From: Adenophora triphylla var. japonica
Taxonomy: Eukaryota; Streptophyta; Magnoliopsida; Asterales; Campanulaceae
Assembly: GCA_022495995.1 (NCBI GenBank)
Contig: JAFEMH010002515.1
Span: 271,339 to 335,338, forward strand
DNA length: 64,000 bases
Direction: 5' to 3'
Made by a program: the position numbers and the translations under genes. Of this stretch, positions 45,001-57,120 are shown piece after piece (the stretch's first letter is position 1; each line of letters begins with the position of its first letter). The notes below the pieces were generated by a model. That model was not told where the DNA came from and searched no databases. It saw only the letters and a list, made by a program, of their open reading frames with translations.

Positions 45001-45232
45001 CAATTTAGCGACCAACCTGTACCCACGGAATAGCTACGGAACAAATTCGTCTCTAAACACGATTTAGAAACAGAATCTTCATTTTAGCTACGGAATTTGC
45101 CGTCTCTAAAACGATTTTTCCTTGTTGTAATGTACGTTTGTCTTGTGTGTAGGATTCATCGGATAAGGAGGCTGTAGTATCCACTTTGGACATCAAACTT
45201 TGGACCATTGCAACCATTTTCGTGTAGCAGCA

Positions 45233-45889
45233 TTATTATCAAAATTATTTGTGGATAGTTGCCTTTTATTCATTTGCAGATGTAGTAGCTAATAAACTTT
45301 GTTTGTTTAATAAAAATAATAATAAATAACAATAAAGCATATGACCGGTGCCTAAAGCTAATTTCCAACATCATAGTAGTCTTCTTCATGGAAAAAAATT
45401 GAATCAATATTTTAAATACCACGAGTTACATAAACAAACATTTTCCATCAATTGCAAGCTAATGGCAATCGATTGAAACGGATGATAGAAAAGCGGATCA
45501 CATCAAACCCCAAACAACTCAACAATTTATCATTCAATAAAAAATAATTTAAAATGCAAGGGGATCATAAAACAACTCAATAATTAAATGTTAAATTGTT
45601 AATTAATACATATTTTCTTTTTCTTTAGCAATTGAATCATGACTACATCCCCAAAAATAATAAAAATAAAAAGGATAACCTACTAGAAAAAAGGAATCCT
45701 ATGCCTATTTATAAACAACACTTATTTAATGATTTAATCAAAACATGCAACACCCTACCTTAGCTTATCAACATTCATCCTCTACTTAATTTATGCAACA
45801 ACAAGTCAAATAAATACTAAAAGTGAAAATCTTTTTAATCATTTTTTTTTTTTTTGGCTTTTTAATGGGACCCATTTTGTTAATCATCA
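45233..45889. other. AT-rich intergenic sequence downstream of the receptor kinase gene
   Basis: No open frame. It includes the 3' untranslated region and possible polyadenylation signals of the minus-strand kinase gene near 45790-45880. Confidence 0.5.
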
Positions 45890-48800
45890 TTAGTATGAAG
45901 AGCATGGTAATTTTTCAAGGACTTGTAGTGCTTCTTTCATGGTAGGTCTTTTTTGTGGGACCAGTGAAGCACAACAAAACCCTAATTTAAAGCATGCCAA
46001 GATAGCTTTCTCCTTTCTTTCTACCTCAGCCTTGATCGACACGTCAGTCATCCGTAACAGTTGGGATTTGTTATCCATAACTGACCCGTTCATCCATTGG
46101 CCCAACTCTCGATCCGAAAACACCTTCCCAGTTACGAGCTCAAGCAAGATGATCCCGAATGAGTAAACGTCCCATTTTGGGCTAGGTCTCATGTTTTTGA
46201 GTGACTCGGGTGCATGATAAGGTGATGTGCACCCCATGAACCCGTTAATCGGGGTCGCATGAGTACTATTACTAATCGGGTGATCATGGATCTCATCACG
46301 GGTAACGGATCTCTTACTACCAAAATGACGGGTCGAATCGCCCGTTTTGTAATTGTCTTTGCCCCAAATGAGCCAATGAAGTCCAAAGTCGCTGATAACC
46401 GGATCCATATCAGGTGACAAGAGGATGTTGCTTGGCTTGATATTGCCATGCACATGTTTCTTTTCATGGATGTAGTTTAGCCCACGAGCAACTCCTTTTG
46501 CTATCTTGAGCCGAATGTCAAAAGGTATATGATAAGGCGATGAGCCTACCCTCTCTGGAAAGGATCAGACAGGTCATTATGATGTAATTCGTTTAAATCA
46601 AAATCAAGAACTTGTTGTTAAGCATGTTTGGGGCATTTTAATGGAGCAAGAATATATTAGTTGTACATTAAGCAAAAAAAAAAAAAAAACTATATACTCC
46701 CTCCGTCTCACAAATGAATGCACTTTTTGTGTCGGTGCGGGAATTAAGGTAAAAGGTGATAAGGGTGAAGTGTTGTGAGTGTAAAAGTAAAATAGGAGAG
46801 AGAATGAGTGGAGAGAATAGTAAATTAGAAAAGTGTTGTGAGTAAAGAGAAGTGGGTCTCATTTCTATTTTAGGAAAGTGCAGATTATTGTGTAACGTTC
46901 AAAAAGGATCTTTTTGCGTATTATCATGGGGCGGAGGGAGTATATGCACTCATCTTTAAACCACATTATTTTAGGAAATAAAATAATTTAATAAGGAATG
47001 AATTACAACATGGTTTTCTTAAAAATCAAATTTAAAAGGAATGAATTCTCCTAAATATAACAATGCTTATACTTTGAGTTTATTATATTATGAGTGCAAT
47101 CAGGGACGGATTTACGGTAGTGCAACCAAACCAAGGGCGGATCTACAGGGGCAGATCCGCCATCAGTGCAACACACATGAATCTATCACTTAAGACTAAA
47201 TGAAAAGGTGATGTAAACTTTCCATAACTCTCCTTTTCTTTTTTCATAAAGTAGCACGAGTTTTGTTTTTATATCATTTTAGACTAAGTAATATGCATAT
47301 CAATTATCAAAGGAGGGGAAAGTTAAAATGAAAAAGAGCTAATGAAATAATACCTAGGAATATTACTTTGAACCAAAGGTAATATTCTAACAGTATACTC
47401 CCTCCGTTCCATTTCACTTTCACTGATATTAATTTTCATTTTGATTCATCTTACGTTACTCCTCCATAATCAAAATTCTAATTCTGATGGTACATTTAGC
47501 TATTGAATACCGAGACATGAGATACATTGAAATTAATAAAATCAGAGACAAAAAAAAAAAAATAAAAAAAAATACAAAACTTCATCCCCCAATTTTATTT
47601 TATTTTCCAATTTCAAAATCATAAATTATTTCATATTTTCATCAAAATATTTTTCATGCGTTTTTGAAAAGAATATAGTACTACCTCCTTCCCACTTCAA
47701 GAGCCCTATTTTCTGGTTCATTCCAGATTAAGAGTCCTACTTTGCTTTATTTCCAAAATGGCAAATAATGAATAATGTTTTGGACATTTATACCCTCTTC
47801 TTTTTATAGAACCACAAATAAACCAATACTTATTTCACTAGTTTTTATCCACTTGAATCATAAACAGTGTTTTAGACAATTATATTCCCAACCTATTTGC
47901 TATTATTCATTCATTTCTTAGTATTTTCTTAAGAAGCGTGTAAATACCAGATAGGTAGGACTCTTGATTCGGGAAGGAGGAGTATTATTTTCGTTTAGGT
48001 TAAAGTTAAATAAGAATTGGCGGATTTTAGTAGAAATGTAAGAACGGTGCTAAAATGCGCAAAAGGATGATGACTTACTGTAACATGCAGTTGCCAAGCT
48101 TCCATTGTCGACATAGTCACAGATGAGAAGTTTTTCATCTTCGCCCCAGTAAAAACCACGAACTCTAACCAAATTCGGGTGGCGCAACTTCGCAATAGCC
48201 CTCACATTGGTCTCAAACTCCTTCATCCTCTCCACCCCACTCTCTCCGATCCTCCGGACGGCAAACGCCGACATATCTTCAAGAACAGCTTTGTACACGA
48301 TCCCTGACCCGCTCGTACCCAGTATATAAGCCGAAGCCTTCAGCAGCGTATCAATTTCAAGCTCAGTTTCTCCGTCCACCATTATAAGCGCCTTTTCATT
48401 CTGTTGTGGATGAACGTTTTTGTAATCGGTTGAACCATGATGATGTTGATGGCTGCCGCCGACGGCGTTATGGTAATGGGCTGTACCCAATTCTTCACTT
48501 TCTGATCCGGTTGTAGACGATTCTTCTCCGTTGTTGACTGTTAAGCATGACCAGGTTGTTTGGGTTTTGGATTCTTTGGAAATTTTTGAAATGGTGAATT
48601 CGTCTTTGTGGATTGGAACTGGTTTGGATATGACTATGATGGGATTTTGTTTCTTGTGTTTTTTTGACCTGTAGACGTAGAGGATTATGAGCGCCAGAAT
48701 TCCGATTCCGCCGACAATGGTAGCGATGAACTTGGGTTTTATGTGGTGCCCGCTTTGTGTTCGACCTATTGTCTGACTGGAACCCCCAGGCGTGTTGTTT

Positions 48801-49771
48801 GATGGGGATGAATTGATGGTTCTTGGGATTGCTGCGATTGCTGCTGGAGGGGAATTGTTGGTGGTTACATTGGGAGGAGTGGACATTGTTGAAGGGACTG
48901 TGCAGACTTTATCGAGTGGGCTGCCGCAGAGATCTTTATTTCCGGCGAAATAGTCTGTTTTCTGGTTTGATAAAGTTGAATGCTGAGGGATTGGGCCGGC
49001 TAAATTGTTGTTGGAGAGATCAATTGTGGCCTTTGGTGAAATGTCTTTCACAAATTCTGGAGGTATTGCGCCGGAAAGCTTGTTGTTGGAGAGATTCAAG
49101 TAGGTTATTCGCTTTCCACCAAATTGCAGAGGTAAAGAACCGTTTAGAGAATTCGATGAAAGGTCTAAGAGCACAGCATAATCGAACCCATTAGGAATAG
49201 AACCCGAAAGTTGATTGTTCCTCAAGGAAATAGCAGCTAGGTTCTTCAAAGAAGTTAGACTCTGAGGGATATTTCCGGTTAAGCCATTGCTGGAGAGATT
49301 GAGAAACTTGAGACTGGAGGCAGTAACAGGCTGAGGGAGGCCGCCGGAGAGGGAGTTGGAGGAAAGTGAAAGGATTTGAAGCTCGGAGGAGTTGAAGAGT
49401 GAGGCGGGTAAAGTTCCATTCAATGAATTGTTGGAGAGATTAAGAGAACGAAGGTGGTCGATTAGACCCAAATCTTCTGGGATCGAGCCAACAAGATTAG
49501 AGTTTGTAAGGATTAAGCTGACAACACGAGGCTTAGCGGGGGTGCCCATAGTAGCACAGGTCACACCAATCCAAGAACACGGGGTTTCGTCTTCATAGTT
49601 CCAATTATCAAGAAGTGATGATGGGTCACTGACGATGGCATATTTGAAGGAGAGCAAGAGAGTACCATCAGGATTAAGAGCAGAAGAAGGAAATATGAAG
49701 AGAATAAAGAGTGAGAATATGAACCAAAGCTGCAGGTTACTGGTATTTCTGGTGATGTAGCTCATTTTCAT
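45890..49771 (-). CDS. LRR receptor-like kinase (probable pseudokinase), two exons
   Basis: Exon 1 is 48079-49771 and exon 2 is 45890-46554, giving about 785 aa. The start MKMSYITRN leads to a hydrophobic signal peptide, then an LRR N-cap (CSWIGVTC) and about seven LRRs such as LRSLNLSNNSLNGTLPASLF. A membrane span follows (FIATIVGGIGILALIILYVY), then the kinase domain. Donor GTAAGT and acceptor TTTCCAG keep frame, yielding YKRVGSSPYHIPFDIRLKIA. The kinase looks atypical: AVRRIGE where VAIK Lys is expected, HGNIKPSN in place of HRDLKP, but SDFGL kept. These traits are shared by plant LRR-III kinases of the At4g34220/At2g23300 type, which I think this resembles. Likely a plasma-membrane receptor acting through partners. 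It is the only convincing intact host gene here. Confidence 0.92.
46697..46940. mobile_element. Stowaway-like MITE in the kinase intron
   Basis: Ends CTCCCTCCGTCTCACAAATG and, on the other strand, CTCCCTCCGCCCCATGATAA, flanked by TA. 244 bp, no coding. Confidence 0.8.
47681..47982. mobile_element. second MITE in the kinase intron
   Basis: Ends CTACCTCCTTCCCACTTCAA and, on the other strand, CTCCTCCTTCCCGAATCAAG. Inner inverted matches include AGAGCCCTA versus AGAGTCCTA. About 300 bp, flanked by TA. Confidence 0.75.
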
Positions 49772-50020
49772 TCTTTTGAATGTTCACTTAGCTCTCTACT
49801 GCACATTTGCTCATAAAGAAGAACAAGAGGAAGAGAGAGAGAGAGAGAGAGAGAGAAGGGGGTAAACAACTACAGCAATGGTTTTGGTGAGCTAAAAGGG
49901 TAAGGTACTAGTTGGAAAGAGGGGGGAGAGAGAGAGAGAGAGAGAGAGGATGGAATTGAGTGAAGTTCCTTAAAGGAGGGTGTAGAGGAGCAGAGAGCCA
50001 AAAGGGAATGTTTTGACTGG
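49772..50020 (-). promoter_or_regulatory. 5' untranslated/promoter-proximal region of the kinase gene
   Basis: Contains two (GA)n tracts, at about 49833-49856 and 49926-49949. On the coding strand these are CT repeats, common in plant 5' leaders. No TATA box was fixed. Confidence 0.55.
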
Positions 50021-50640
50021 GGATGTGGTGGTGAGAATTTGTACAAATCTTAGGGACTTAGGTGAGTATATGGAAACGCGGGGAATTTGGCTGTACAACT
50101 GTTTTCTACTGCATTTTGGCAAACCTTTTTATCAGTAACACCCAAATGGTTTTTTTTTTTTTTTTTTTATTAATTCAATTGAGAGGTGGTATTTTTTGAT
50201 TCATGGCCATTTGAATAAGGTTCATTGATACGTTAACATCATTCCATGGAGGGCTTGAGGGTTTGGAGGTCGAGCTGGCTAGAGAGAATTTGTGATTGCT
50301 AAAGTGGAGGTTTCGTCGTTTCATTGCAGATAATGGCCCAGATTGAGTCACCATGTTTTAACATTAACGTTCCAAATTAATTTGTCTTAAAATGGGTCCA
50401 TATATGTCAAATAAATCTCAACCATTGATTCAAAAGCATGGAGAAATGTATATAAAAAATCAATTTAACAATTAGCTCCAGCGGATCATCGAAACCTCCG
50501 CTACCACGGTTCTGCTTCCAGGATAGAGAGGGTGTGGTGGTGAGAATCCGTACAAAATGTGGGCTTATCTGAGCATGGGGAAAGACAGACAAAAGGGTAT
50601 AAGCTGCTGCACAAATTCCTTTGTACTACATTCTGTCAAA
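50021..50640. repeat. diverged duplication upstream of the kinase gene
   Basis: The block starting TGTGGTGGTGAGAATTTGTA (about 50024) recurs in diverged form as TGTGGTGGTGAGAATCCGTA (about 50533). Both are followed by related words such as CTACTGCATTTTGGCAAA and CTACATTCTGTCAAAA. Spacing is about 510 bp. Confidence 0.6.
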
Positions 50641-52947
50641 ACTCTGTTAAACCTTAGTAAACAGTAAAGTGTTTTTGAATTTAAACTTGCAAGGAAATAA
50701 GAGAGGAATCTAGGTAGTTTTGCTACAAAACATCATGATCCGGTTAGTTGGATTTGGACCCCCTTTAGGTACTGCAGAGTAGTTAAACCAAAAGTCCACC
50801 TTTTAAATGACCTTTTCCCACATATTTCTAATTTTGGCTTTGGTTCGAATTCGGAACCGCTCTTCCATTGTTCAGCTACAACAAGCTAGTGAGATAAAAC
50901 CACATCATCTTTTCCCAGTTGTGTGATTGAGATAAATAAATGTACCTGGGAAAAGAAAGATGTACTCCGTCGCGCTGTCCCTAAATGAATGTCCAAATTA
51001 AAAAAAAAAATCGCAAAATGAATTTTTTTTTATAAAATGTCTCTAAACGCTCTTTTTTACCAAAAAAAAATTTGTTATTCATTTTATTATCGTAAATCTA
51101 AATGTTTAGAAAGTGGATAACAAGAATATTTTCGTATCTTAGCTATTAAAATGTATAAAAAAAACCGCATATTTATATTTTCAGAGTGTTTCTTAAAAGG
51201 GAGAGTGACCGGGAAGTTCTAAAAAAGTATCATAATGATCGAGAAGTTTCTTCACCATGTTGTATTATAGATGCAGTATTATATTCACATATGAGTGAAT
51301 ATAATAATATTGCATGCAAGATATATATTACGCATGCTAACTTTCAGGCCATTTCGATTTAATGGTAGAAGCTCGGCGAAATGATTTGTTTCAAAAGGAA
51401 CTTTCGGGTCAAATTCCCTTCTTAAAATAATATTTGAATATTCATTGCCTGCGCGTTGCAGCGAGATAATGGGAGCAGTGTCCTATGGTTCAAGTTTAAT
51501 TTACCTGGGGTTAAAATGAGTTAGTTTTGGCTTTATCGTGACAGCAAATTAAAGGAGATTTGAAATAAATTAAGTTGTAATGATGTATAGGGTAGTAATT
51601 TTCGGCTTTTTGATTATATAAATATTTTTAAAGTAAGGCATCAGCTTTCTTTTGAGGTAAAATAATAGTAACGAGGAAAATGAAAAAGTTTTTAAATGAA
51701 ATTAGAAATAATAAAAAAGACAATCACTTATGAGTGGGTCATAATACTTTGAATTCAATATCATTATCAATGCCAATATACATACATAGGGCTTCTTAGA
51801 AGCTACCATGGTGAGGCATCCATGCCTTGATGTTTAAGAAAGGGTGGCATCCGAAAATCAGAAGAATCAAAGGTGGAAGAAGAACCCCAACTCTCATAAA
51901 ATTTCAAGGAAACTACGGTTGCAATCTATTAAGAACTCCCAAAATAAAGGAAATGCGAAGATTTGTTCATCAATAAGGTGTTTTGATGTTGAAAAAAGAT
52001 GTGTAGTACAAGAGGTAATTTTCTATTGAGATATAAAGATTATCTTCACAAGCTATACAAGATTTGAATTTTCTAATGATAGACATGATCTCTATAATTT
52101 AGGTAACAAAATATATACAAATATATTTTTGATACGCAAGATGGATGATCCTTGGATTAGTCAAATTTTGAAGAGTGATGAGACGAACCGAGTTCGACGG
52201 AGCTGGTGGATTGGATAAGTATTTGGACGTGTGTGTGGTTTTTGGTGTGATTACAGCTTAGGTTGCATCAGCTGGTTGGTTGGGTGTGTTTGTGGATGTG
52301 GTTGCTGGTGTGATCACATCAGAGGTAGCATCAGCAGGTTGTGTAGGAGGTTGGTGCGAGTATGATTTGAGGTGGGAGTAAGATTGTGTCAGGGTTTATG
52401 AGGAGGGGTTCAGTGTTTTGGTGTGGTGGGAAAGGCGGTGGGTCTCGGCGATTGGGTTGTGCCGAGAGTGGTGGGCATCGGGTGGCAACCATAAAAGGTT
52501 AAGGGCGGTGGTGCTTTGGGTGGGGAAATCAAAGTAACACAAGGAGAGAGAGAATGTGGGGCATTAGTTGAGAAGGGGTTCGACTATTAGGTTGTGTCGA
52601 GGGTGGTGTGATTCAGAGTGTAGTCCTCGAAAGTCTTTATAGAAGGTGAGTAATAGAGGGTTGGTGGTTTCGTTGGCGGGGAAGGAAGTGAGGCGGTGTT
52701 TGGCGTAAAAGGGGTTAGAGGCGGCGGAAGACTTATGGTGTTTAGGGTGGGTCGACAATTAGGGTTTCGCCAAGAAAATAGTGTTTTTTAAGTAAAAAGA
52801 AAACATATATGGTGGAGAAGGAGGAGTGAATATGGTTGATAAGACCCGCCTGTTTTAGAAGGGTGATGGCGGCCATTGTAGGGTTTTATACACGACAAGG
52901 AGGGTTGATTGTGGGTTTCATTGGTGATATATGGAGGGTAGAGATGG
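50641..52947. other. intergenic sequence without a recognisable gene
   Basis: AT-rich to 51800, then mixed sequence. A 61-codon plus-strand frame at 51844-52029 (basic, Asn/Lys-rich) has no family I recognise. From 52200 to 52940 G-rich, GGTGG-rich sequence gives several chance frames. A MITE-like single end (TACTCCGTCGC) lies near 50962. Confidence 0.5.
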
Positions 52948-53458
52948 TGTTGGAATTTGGTTCCAAATATTGTGTTTGACCAATATTTGATCCAAAATCA
53001 AATGTAATTTCATTTAATGTTAATGAAAATAAATTGTATATTTGTAATATACATTTGGAGTAGATTAATGTGATGTATTTATTTTCTAAAAATCAAATTG
53101 TGGTGAATGAGAAATTAATGCTCAAATTATGCAATTTATAATGAGTTTATGAAAAATTTGTGAATATGAAAAGCCATATCTCACATTGCCTAGAAAAGGC
53201 ACATGTTATGAGAGTTTATAAATCCATCCACTACAAAGAGGTAACAATTAAATGTTATCCACCTACCATGCAACCTAATGATTCATTGGGCCAACTATGC
53301 AAATAGTGGTCCAATTGTGCTAGTTTTGGACTGGCTCAAATTCGAACCACGAGTATGGTGCGCACCATCGGTTCGGTCTATGGTCGACCAGGTAGGGCGG
53401 GCCGCGAATTGGGCCGAATAGGTTCAGGGGGGATGTGTCAGTTCGAATGGACATGGTT

Positions 53459-54126
53459 TTAGGGGTGTAATTTGGTTCGGTTTGGGGGAATTTACGTACC
53501 GAACCACTAGTCATCGGTTTGATAAAATTTCAAACCGAACTGAACCATGAAAAAAATTCGAACGAACCAAACTAAACCGTTATGGTTTGGTTTGGTTCAA
53601 ACCTCAGTTCAATTATGGGGTTCAAATCGCAGTTCAAACCGTGGTTGATACCACGGTTTAAACTACGATTCAAACCATAATTCAGACCGCAAACAATTTA
53701 TAATCTTCGATCGTAGATAGAATTTAGTTATTTATGTGTCGCGATGATAATAACAAATGATGAAATTAATATTAAATAAGATAAACATTGGGTGATAGGA
53801 TTAGTATATGTAATGTAGGTTTTTTTATTGATGTAACAATAAGTTTTAATAAATATACAAAAATATTGAATAAGATATAAAATGGGGGTTATGATTAGTT
53901 TATTTAATGTGGTTTGGTCTGTCGGTTCGGTTTGGTGATTCGGTCTCAAACTTTGGTTTGGTTTGGTTTGGTCTGGAAGGGTCAAACCACAAAACAAACC
54001 AAACCATGTGGTTTGCCAAAATCTGAGACCGAACTGAACCATTCATAGTTGAAAACCAAACCAAACCGCATGGTTTGGTTTGGTTCGGTATCAAATCGCG
54101 GTTTGAACCGAACCACTTACACCCAT
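53459..54126. mobile_element. hAT-type MITE, 668 bp
   Basis: Ends TTAGGGGTGTAATTTGGTTC and, on the other strand, ATGGGTGTAAGTGGTTCGGT. The interior is full of GGTTCGGTTT/AAACCGAACC motifs in both orientations. The 8-bp TSD ACATGGTT is at 53451-53458 on the left. On the right it is split: ACATGG at 54127-54132 and TT at 55187-55188, because a solo LTR inserted into it. Confidence 0.85.
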
Positions 54127-54132
54127 ACATGG

Positions 54133-55181
54133 TGTAGACACCCCATTCTGAACCAATAATTCATGATTACACTACTCTTTGTCTCTCTTTTATGTTTTGA
54201 TGAAAGCATATCAGTTTCGTCATGTTTCGTTAAGTTTCTAACTAACCTCGTTAGTTTTGGACCTAACTGACTAACGGAATAAACTGAAAAGGACAAAATA
54301 GTCATCAGACTAGATATCTCGCACGAGATATCATATCTCGCGCGAGATATCCCCTCGACAGGATGTGCAGAATCACAATTCTTCTCCGTCCCAAACTCTT
54401 TTCTTGATAAACCTCATCTAATCCGGTTCTCCAATCAGAATTGAGTTCTGGAAGCTTCCTAGGAGTGTTTTACCTCTCCACCTCTACCTCTTAAACCCCT
54501 ATAAATACTTGGTGACTTCCAAGGATCAAGAGGTCCAGATTTCCACACAACACACACAATTTGTTGGTTTCTCTCCACGAAAGATTCCTTCAAATCACTC
54601 ACAAATCCTCCCTAAAATCACCTAAAGTTTGTTTATCAACCCTGTTGATCAACAAACATCCAAACCCGAATCAAGGATTGAGGCGAAGCCTCCTGTCCGC
54701 ATCAAGATTTGACTCTCATATTGAGTCGAAACTACGCCCCAAATCACTTCTCGATCGAGAAAACATCTTAGAACCACGTTCTAAATCAAATCCTCCCTAA
54801 ACTAGGTAAACTCCTATACTTTTACTCTTTTCTTCTTAATCTCTCTCTATTGGCTTTTAGAGTGGTGTAATCCCATCAAAAGGATTAGCCTAGAGTCCCT
54901 TCAATCGATGAAGGCGATCTCGAAGCGTACAATCCGACATTCCTAATCAAGAAATTGATTAGGGTTTTCTTGTTCTTTATTTAATTAGTAATTAAAAAGA
55001 TTGATAATACTCAATTGGCAAGTCCGATCTCCGGATTGGGTGGAATGGATGCTCCTCGACCTACCCATTCGATAACTTAACCCCCGAACCCTCAAATCTC
55101 TTTTCAAGGTTTTTCTTATTGTTTTCCTAAATAAATAATAAGTGGCGACTCTGTTATTCGAAAAATTCACGCATCGCTACA
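54133..55181 (+). repeat. solo LTR related to the gag-only retrotransposon
   Basis: Begins TGTAGACACCCCATTCTGAA and ends CGCATCGCTACA, matching the LTRs at 35330-36351 and 41581-42418 in reverse orientation. Flanked by the 5-bp TSD CATGG at 54128-54132 and 55182-55186. TATA box CCTATAAATAC at 54498-54508. U3 has two TCTCGC-CGAGA palindromes at about 54317-54347. Formed by recombination between the LTRs of a full element. Confidence 0.93.
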
Positions 55182-55455
55182 CATGGTTCGGTTCAGATGG
55201 AGGATACGCGTCACTTTGAATGGGTATGGATGGCTCCTATGAATCTGGAGCCTTGATCATGATCTGATCGGATAGTACAGATTCATCCGACCTGAATTGT
55301 GTTTCTTCCCAATAAGTAACACAACTCTTGGAAAACTATAAATAGCCCCCAGGATATCAGCTTCATTGATTTCAATCATCCAAAGCATTAGAGAATTCTG
55401 TTAGTTAGTAAATATTGAAGCATACTTCCTGCTTCAAGTTCAAAAATTACAGACA

Positions 55456-57120
55456 ATGTTAGTTTATAGGTCTATGTTAGGCCAAGTTGGTAGGAAAACA
55501 GGATAGTGGGGGGGGGGAGTGAATAGCCTTATTTAACGTATTTTCAAAAATTATTTACAAAATATCCAAGTAACTTATCTAAATCTAAATCGATGTTAAC
55601 CAGTTTCGCAGCGGATAAAATATTACTGGTTTACTCACACAAATAATCGGTTAAATAAAAGGAGTGTCAAGTAAAGTAATTTAAAGTAAGTTAAAAGATC
55701 ATGCAAGTTATATTCCAATGAAAAGTACAAAACAAAGCAGTTAAGGATTCAAAGGGTTGTAACCGGTATTAGAGCTCAACCGGTTATAAGACAAGTTAAA
55801 ATGACCAAAACAAATAAAGGGACATAGTTGTTTGGAGAGGTTTACAGCATTAAATAACTGATACGTTCTCTACCAAGTTTGGTCAAAACTTGGATTTGTA
55901 AAAATGTGCAATATTAATGTCACTACTCACTAGTAGTATATTACAGGTTGCAAGCTTTAAAATGTAAAGCTGTATAAAGGAAAGTGATCACTAATGGATC
56001 GTGATACAAGTTTGACCAAATGTTTTCGAGAGATGTGTTAACAAGTTGAACTGATTTCTTTTGGGTGGGTAATGTGATCAATCAATTTGTTTCATACATA
56101 GTATTGTTGGGAAACACTTACACGAATTGATTTGTGTTTGTCCTAATAAATAATCTAGTGAATATAAGGACAAAATGTCTTGAAATTTAATGCTTGAGCT
56201 TGCAGTTCTTTACAATCTCACTCTCAAAGTCTTCAATGCACCAACCTTCTTCAATGCTCTAAGAAAGATATTTATAGTGTCTTCAAATTGAATGATAATA
56301 TATTCTGCATTAAATGCTTGAGATTTGAAGGACAAGCATATTTGAATTTTTCACTGGATAAATAAGTTGTTGTGAGTACTGGTAAATTGAACATTCCTTA
56401 AAGTAGTTACTGATAAGGTGTCAGCAAGGTTTTCATAACAACTGTTCCACAAACTTTAGCTAAGTAGAAGGCTAAGTAGGTGAGAGCAATTAATACTGGG
56501 TCAACTGAAGGAAACTTGTTGAAGAAGATTAACTGATTGCAGCAGCAACTGATGGAGCATAACTGGTTGACTGGCCCAACTGGTTGAGTGGTTGAACAGC
56601 TAAGGGCATGACCGGTTAAGGGAGTCAACCGGTTGAGGCTTTGGTAGATTGAACAAGTAAATCAATATCATCTTTGGAAAAACTAAAGGTCTTCAAGTTT
56701 TAGAAAATACATGTATAAAGACACAGGCACTAGTACTAATGGGATCCTAATGGTACATAGAAAATTCTAAGTAGTCTAATTAAATTAGGGGTCCTCAATA
56801 ATGTCTTAATGATTGGGATCAAGCAATTTTTAAGCTATACATATATTTGGCTAACAGTCTCTTGATTTGAATTGCTTACATCAAGAGTCGAAAAGTCGTT
56901 TTATCTTAGGAGAGAATTGTCGCCAATCCGTTAGCACCAATTCGGGGCAAATTCTTCTTACGTAGATTGTGTTGGACAAGACTCGACTTCCGTCCCAGTT
57001 AATTATTTATTTATTTTTACTTTTATTTTCCGTCCCTTCATCTCCTTCTATTTTTTATTTTCTCATTTTCAAGAAATAATTTATTTTGAATTATTTCTAT
57101 TTTATGAAATAATATATATA
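55456..57120. other. intergenic sequence without a recognisable gene
   Basis: Contains a G10 run at 55507-55516 next to GTGAATAGCC, a sequence type often seen in plant repeats, and scattered AACCGGTT words (55595-56640). No domain is recognisable in any frame. Confidence 0.45.

Larger units (their letters stand above)
24531..45132 (+). mobile_element. CACTA (En/Spm) DNA transposon, 20.6 kb, with nested insertion
   Basis: The left end is TACTACAAGGAAAACC and the right end, on the other strand, CATTACAACAAGGAAAAATC, degenerate forms of the CACTACAA terminus. The 3-bp direct repeat TAC flanks it at 24528-24530 and 45133-45135, the CACTA TSD length. Both ends carry arrays of GTCTCTAAATTAGAGAC units. 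Inside are a Transposase_21-type TNP2 gene and a Ptta/En/Spm-type second gene on the plus strand, plus a Transposase_32-like gene on the minus strand. A 7.1 kb retrotransposon is inserted in the second gene. Stops and frameshifts in TNP2 make this copy non-autonomous. Confidence 0.88.
23724..45232. mobile_element. probable old solo LTR split by the CACTA element (low confidence)
   Basis: The parts 23724-24530 and 45133-45232 read as one LTR-like sequence of about 0.9 kb once the CACTA is removed: TG start, a TATA-like CTATATAAACAATATAAATC at 24398-24417, and an end near TAGCAGCA. Candidate TSDs TTATC and TTATT match at 4 of 5 positions. No internal retroelement domains remain. This could instead be ordinary intergenic DNA. 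Confidence 0.35.
46555..48078 (-). other. intron of the receptor kinase gene, with MITE insertions
   Basis: 1524 bp with donor GTAAGT at 48078-48073 and acceptor CCAG ending at 46555. It is AT-rich and holds two Stowaway-like MITEs and a lone MITE-like end (ACTCCCTCCGTTCC at 47399). Confidence 0.85.
52948..55455 (+). mobile_element. possible copia-type LTR remnant carrying nested insertions
   Basis: The sequence starts TGTTGGAATTTGGTTCCAAA, a common copia LTR opening, and beyond the nested elements has a TATA box CTATAAATAGCCCCC (55337-55351) and a likely end near 55454. With the insertions removed it would be about 0.8 kb. No TSD was confirmed and no internal domains are present. Confidence 0.4.

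Noticed and set aside
48823..49194. Plus-strand open frame of 123 codons
   Set aside because: It is the antisense shadow of the LRR part of the kinase gene and has no motif of its own.
52564..52758. A small minus-strand gene
   Set aside because: No motif, and located in G-rich repetitive-looking sequence with several overlapping chance frames.
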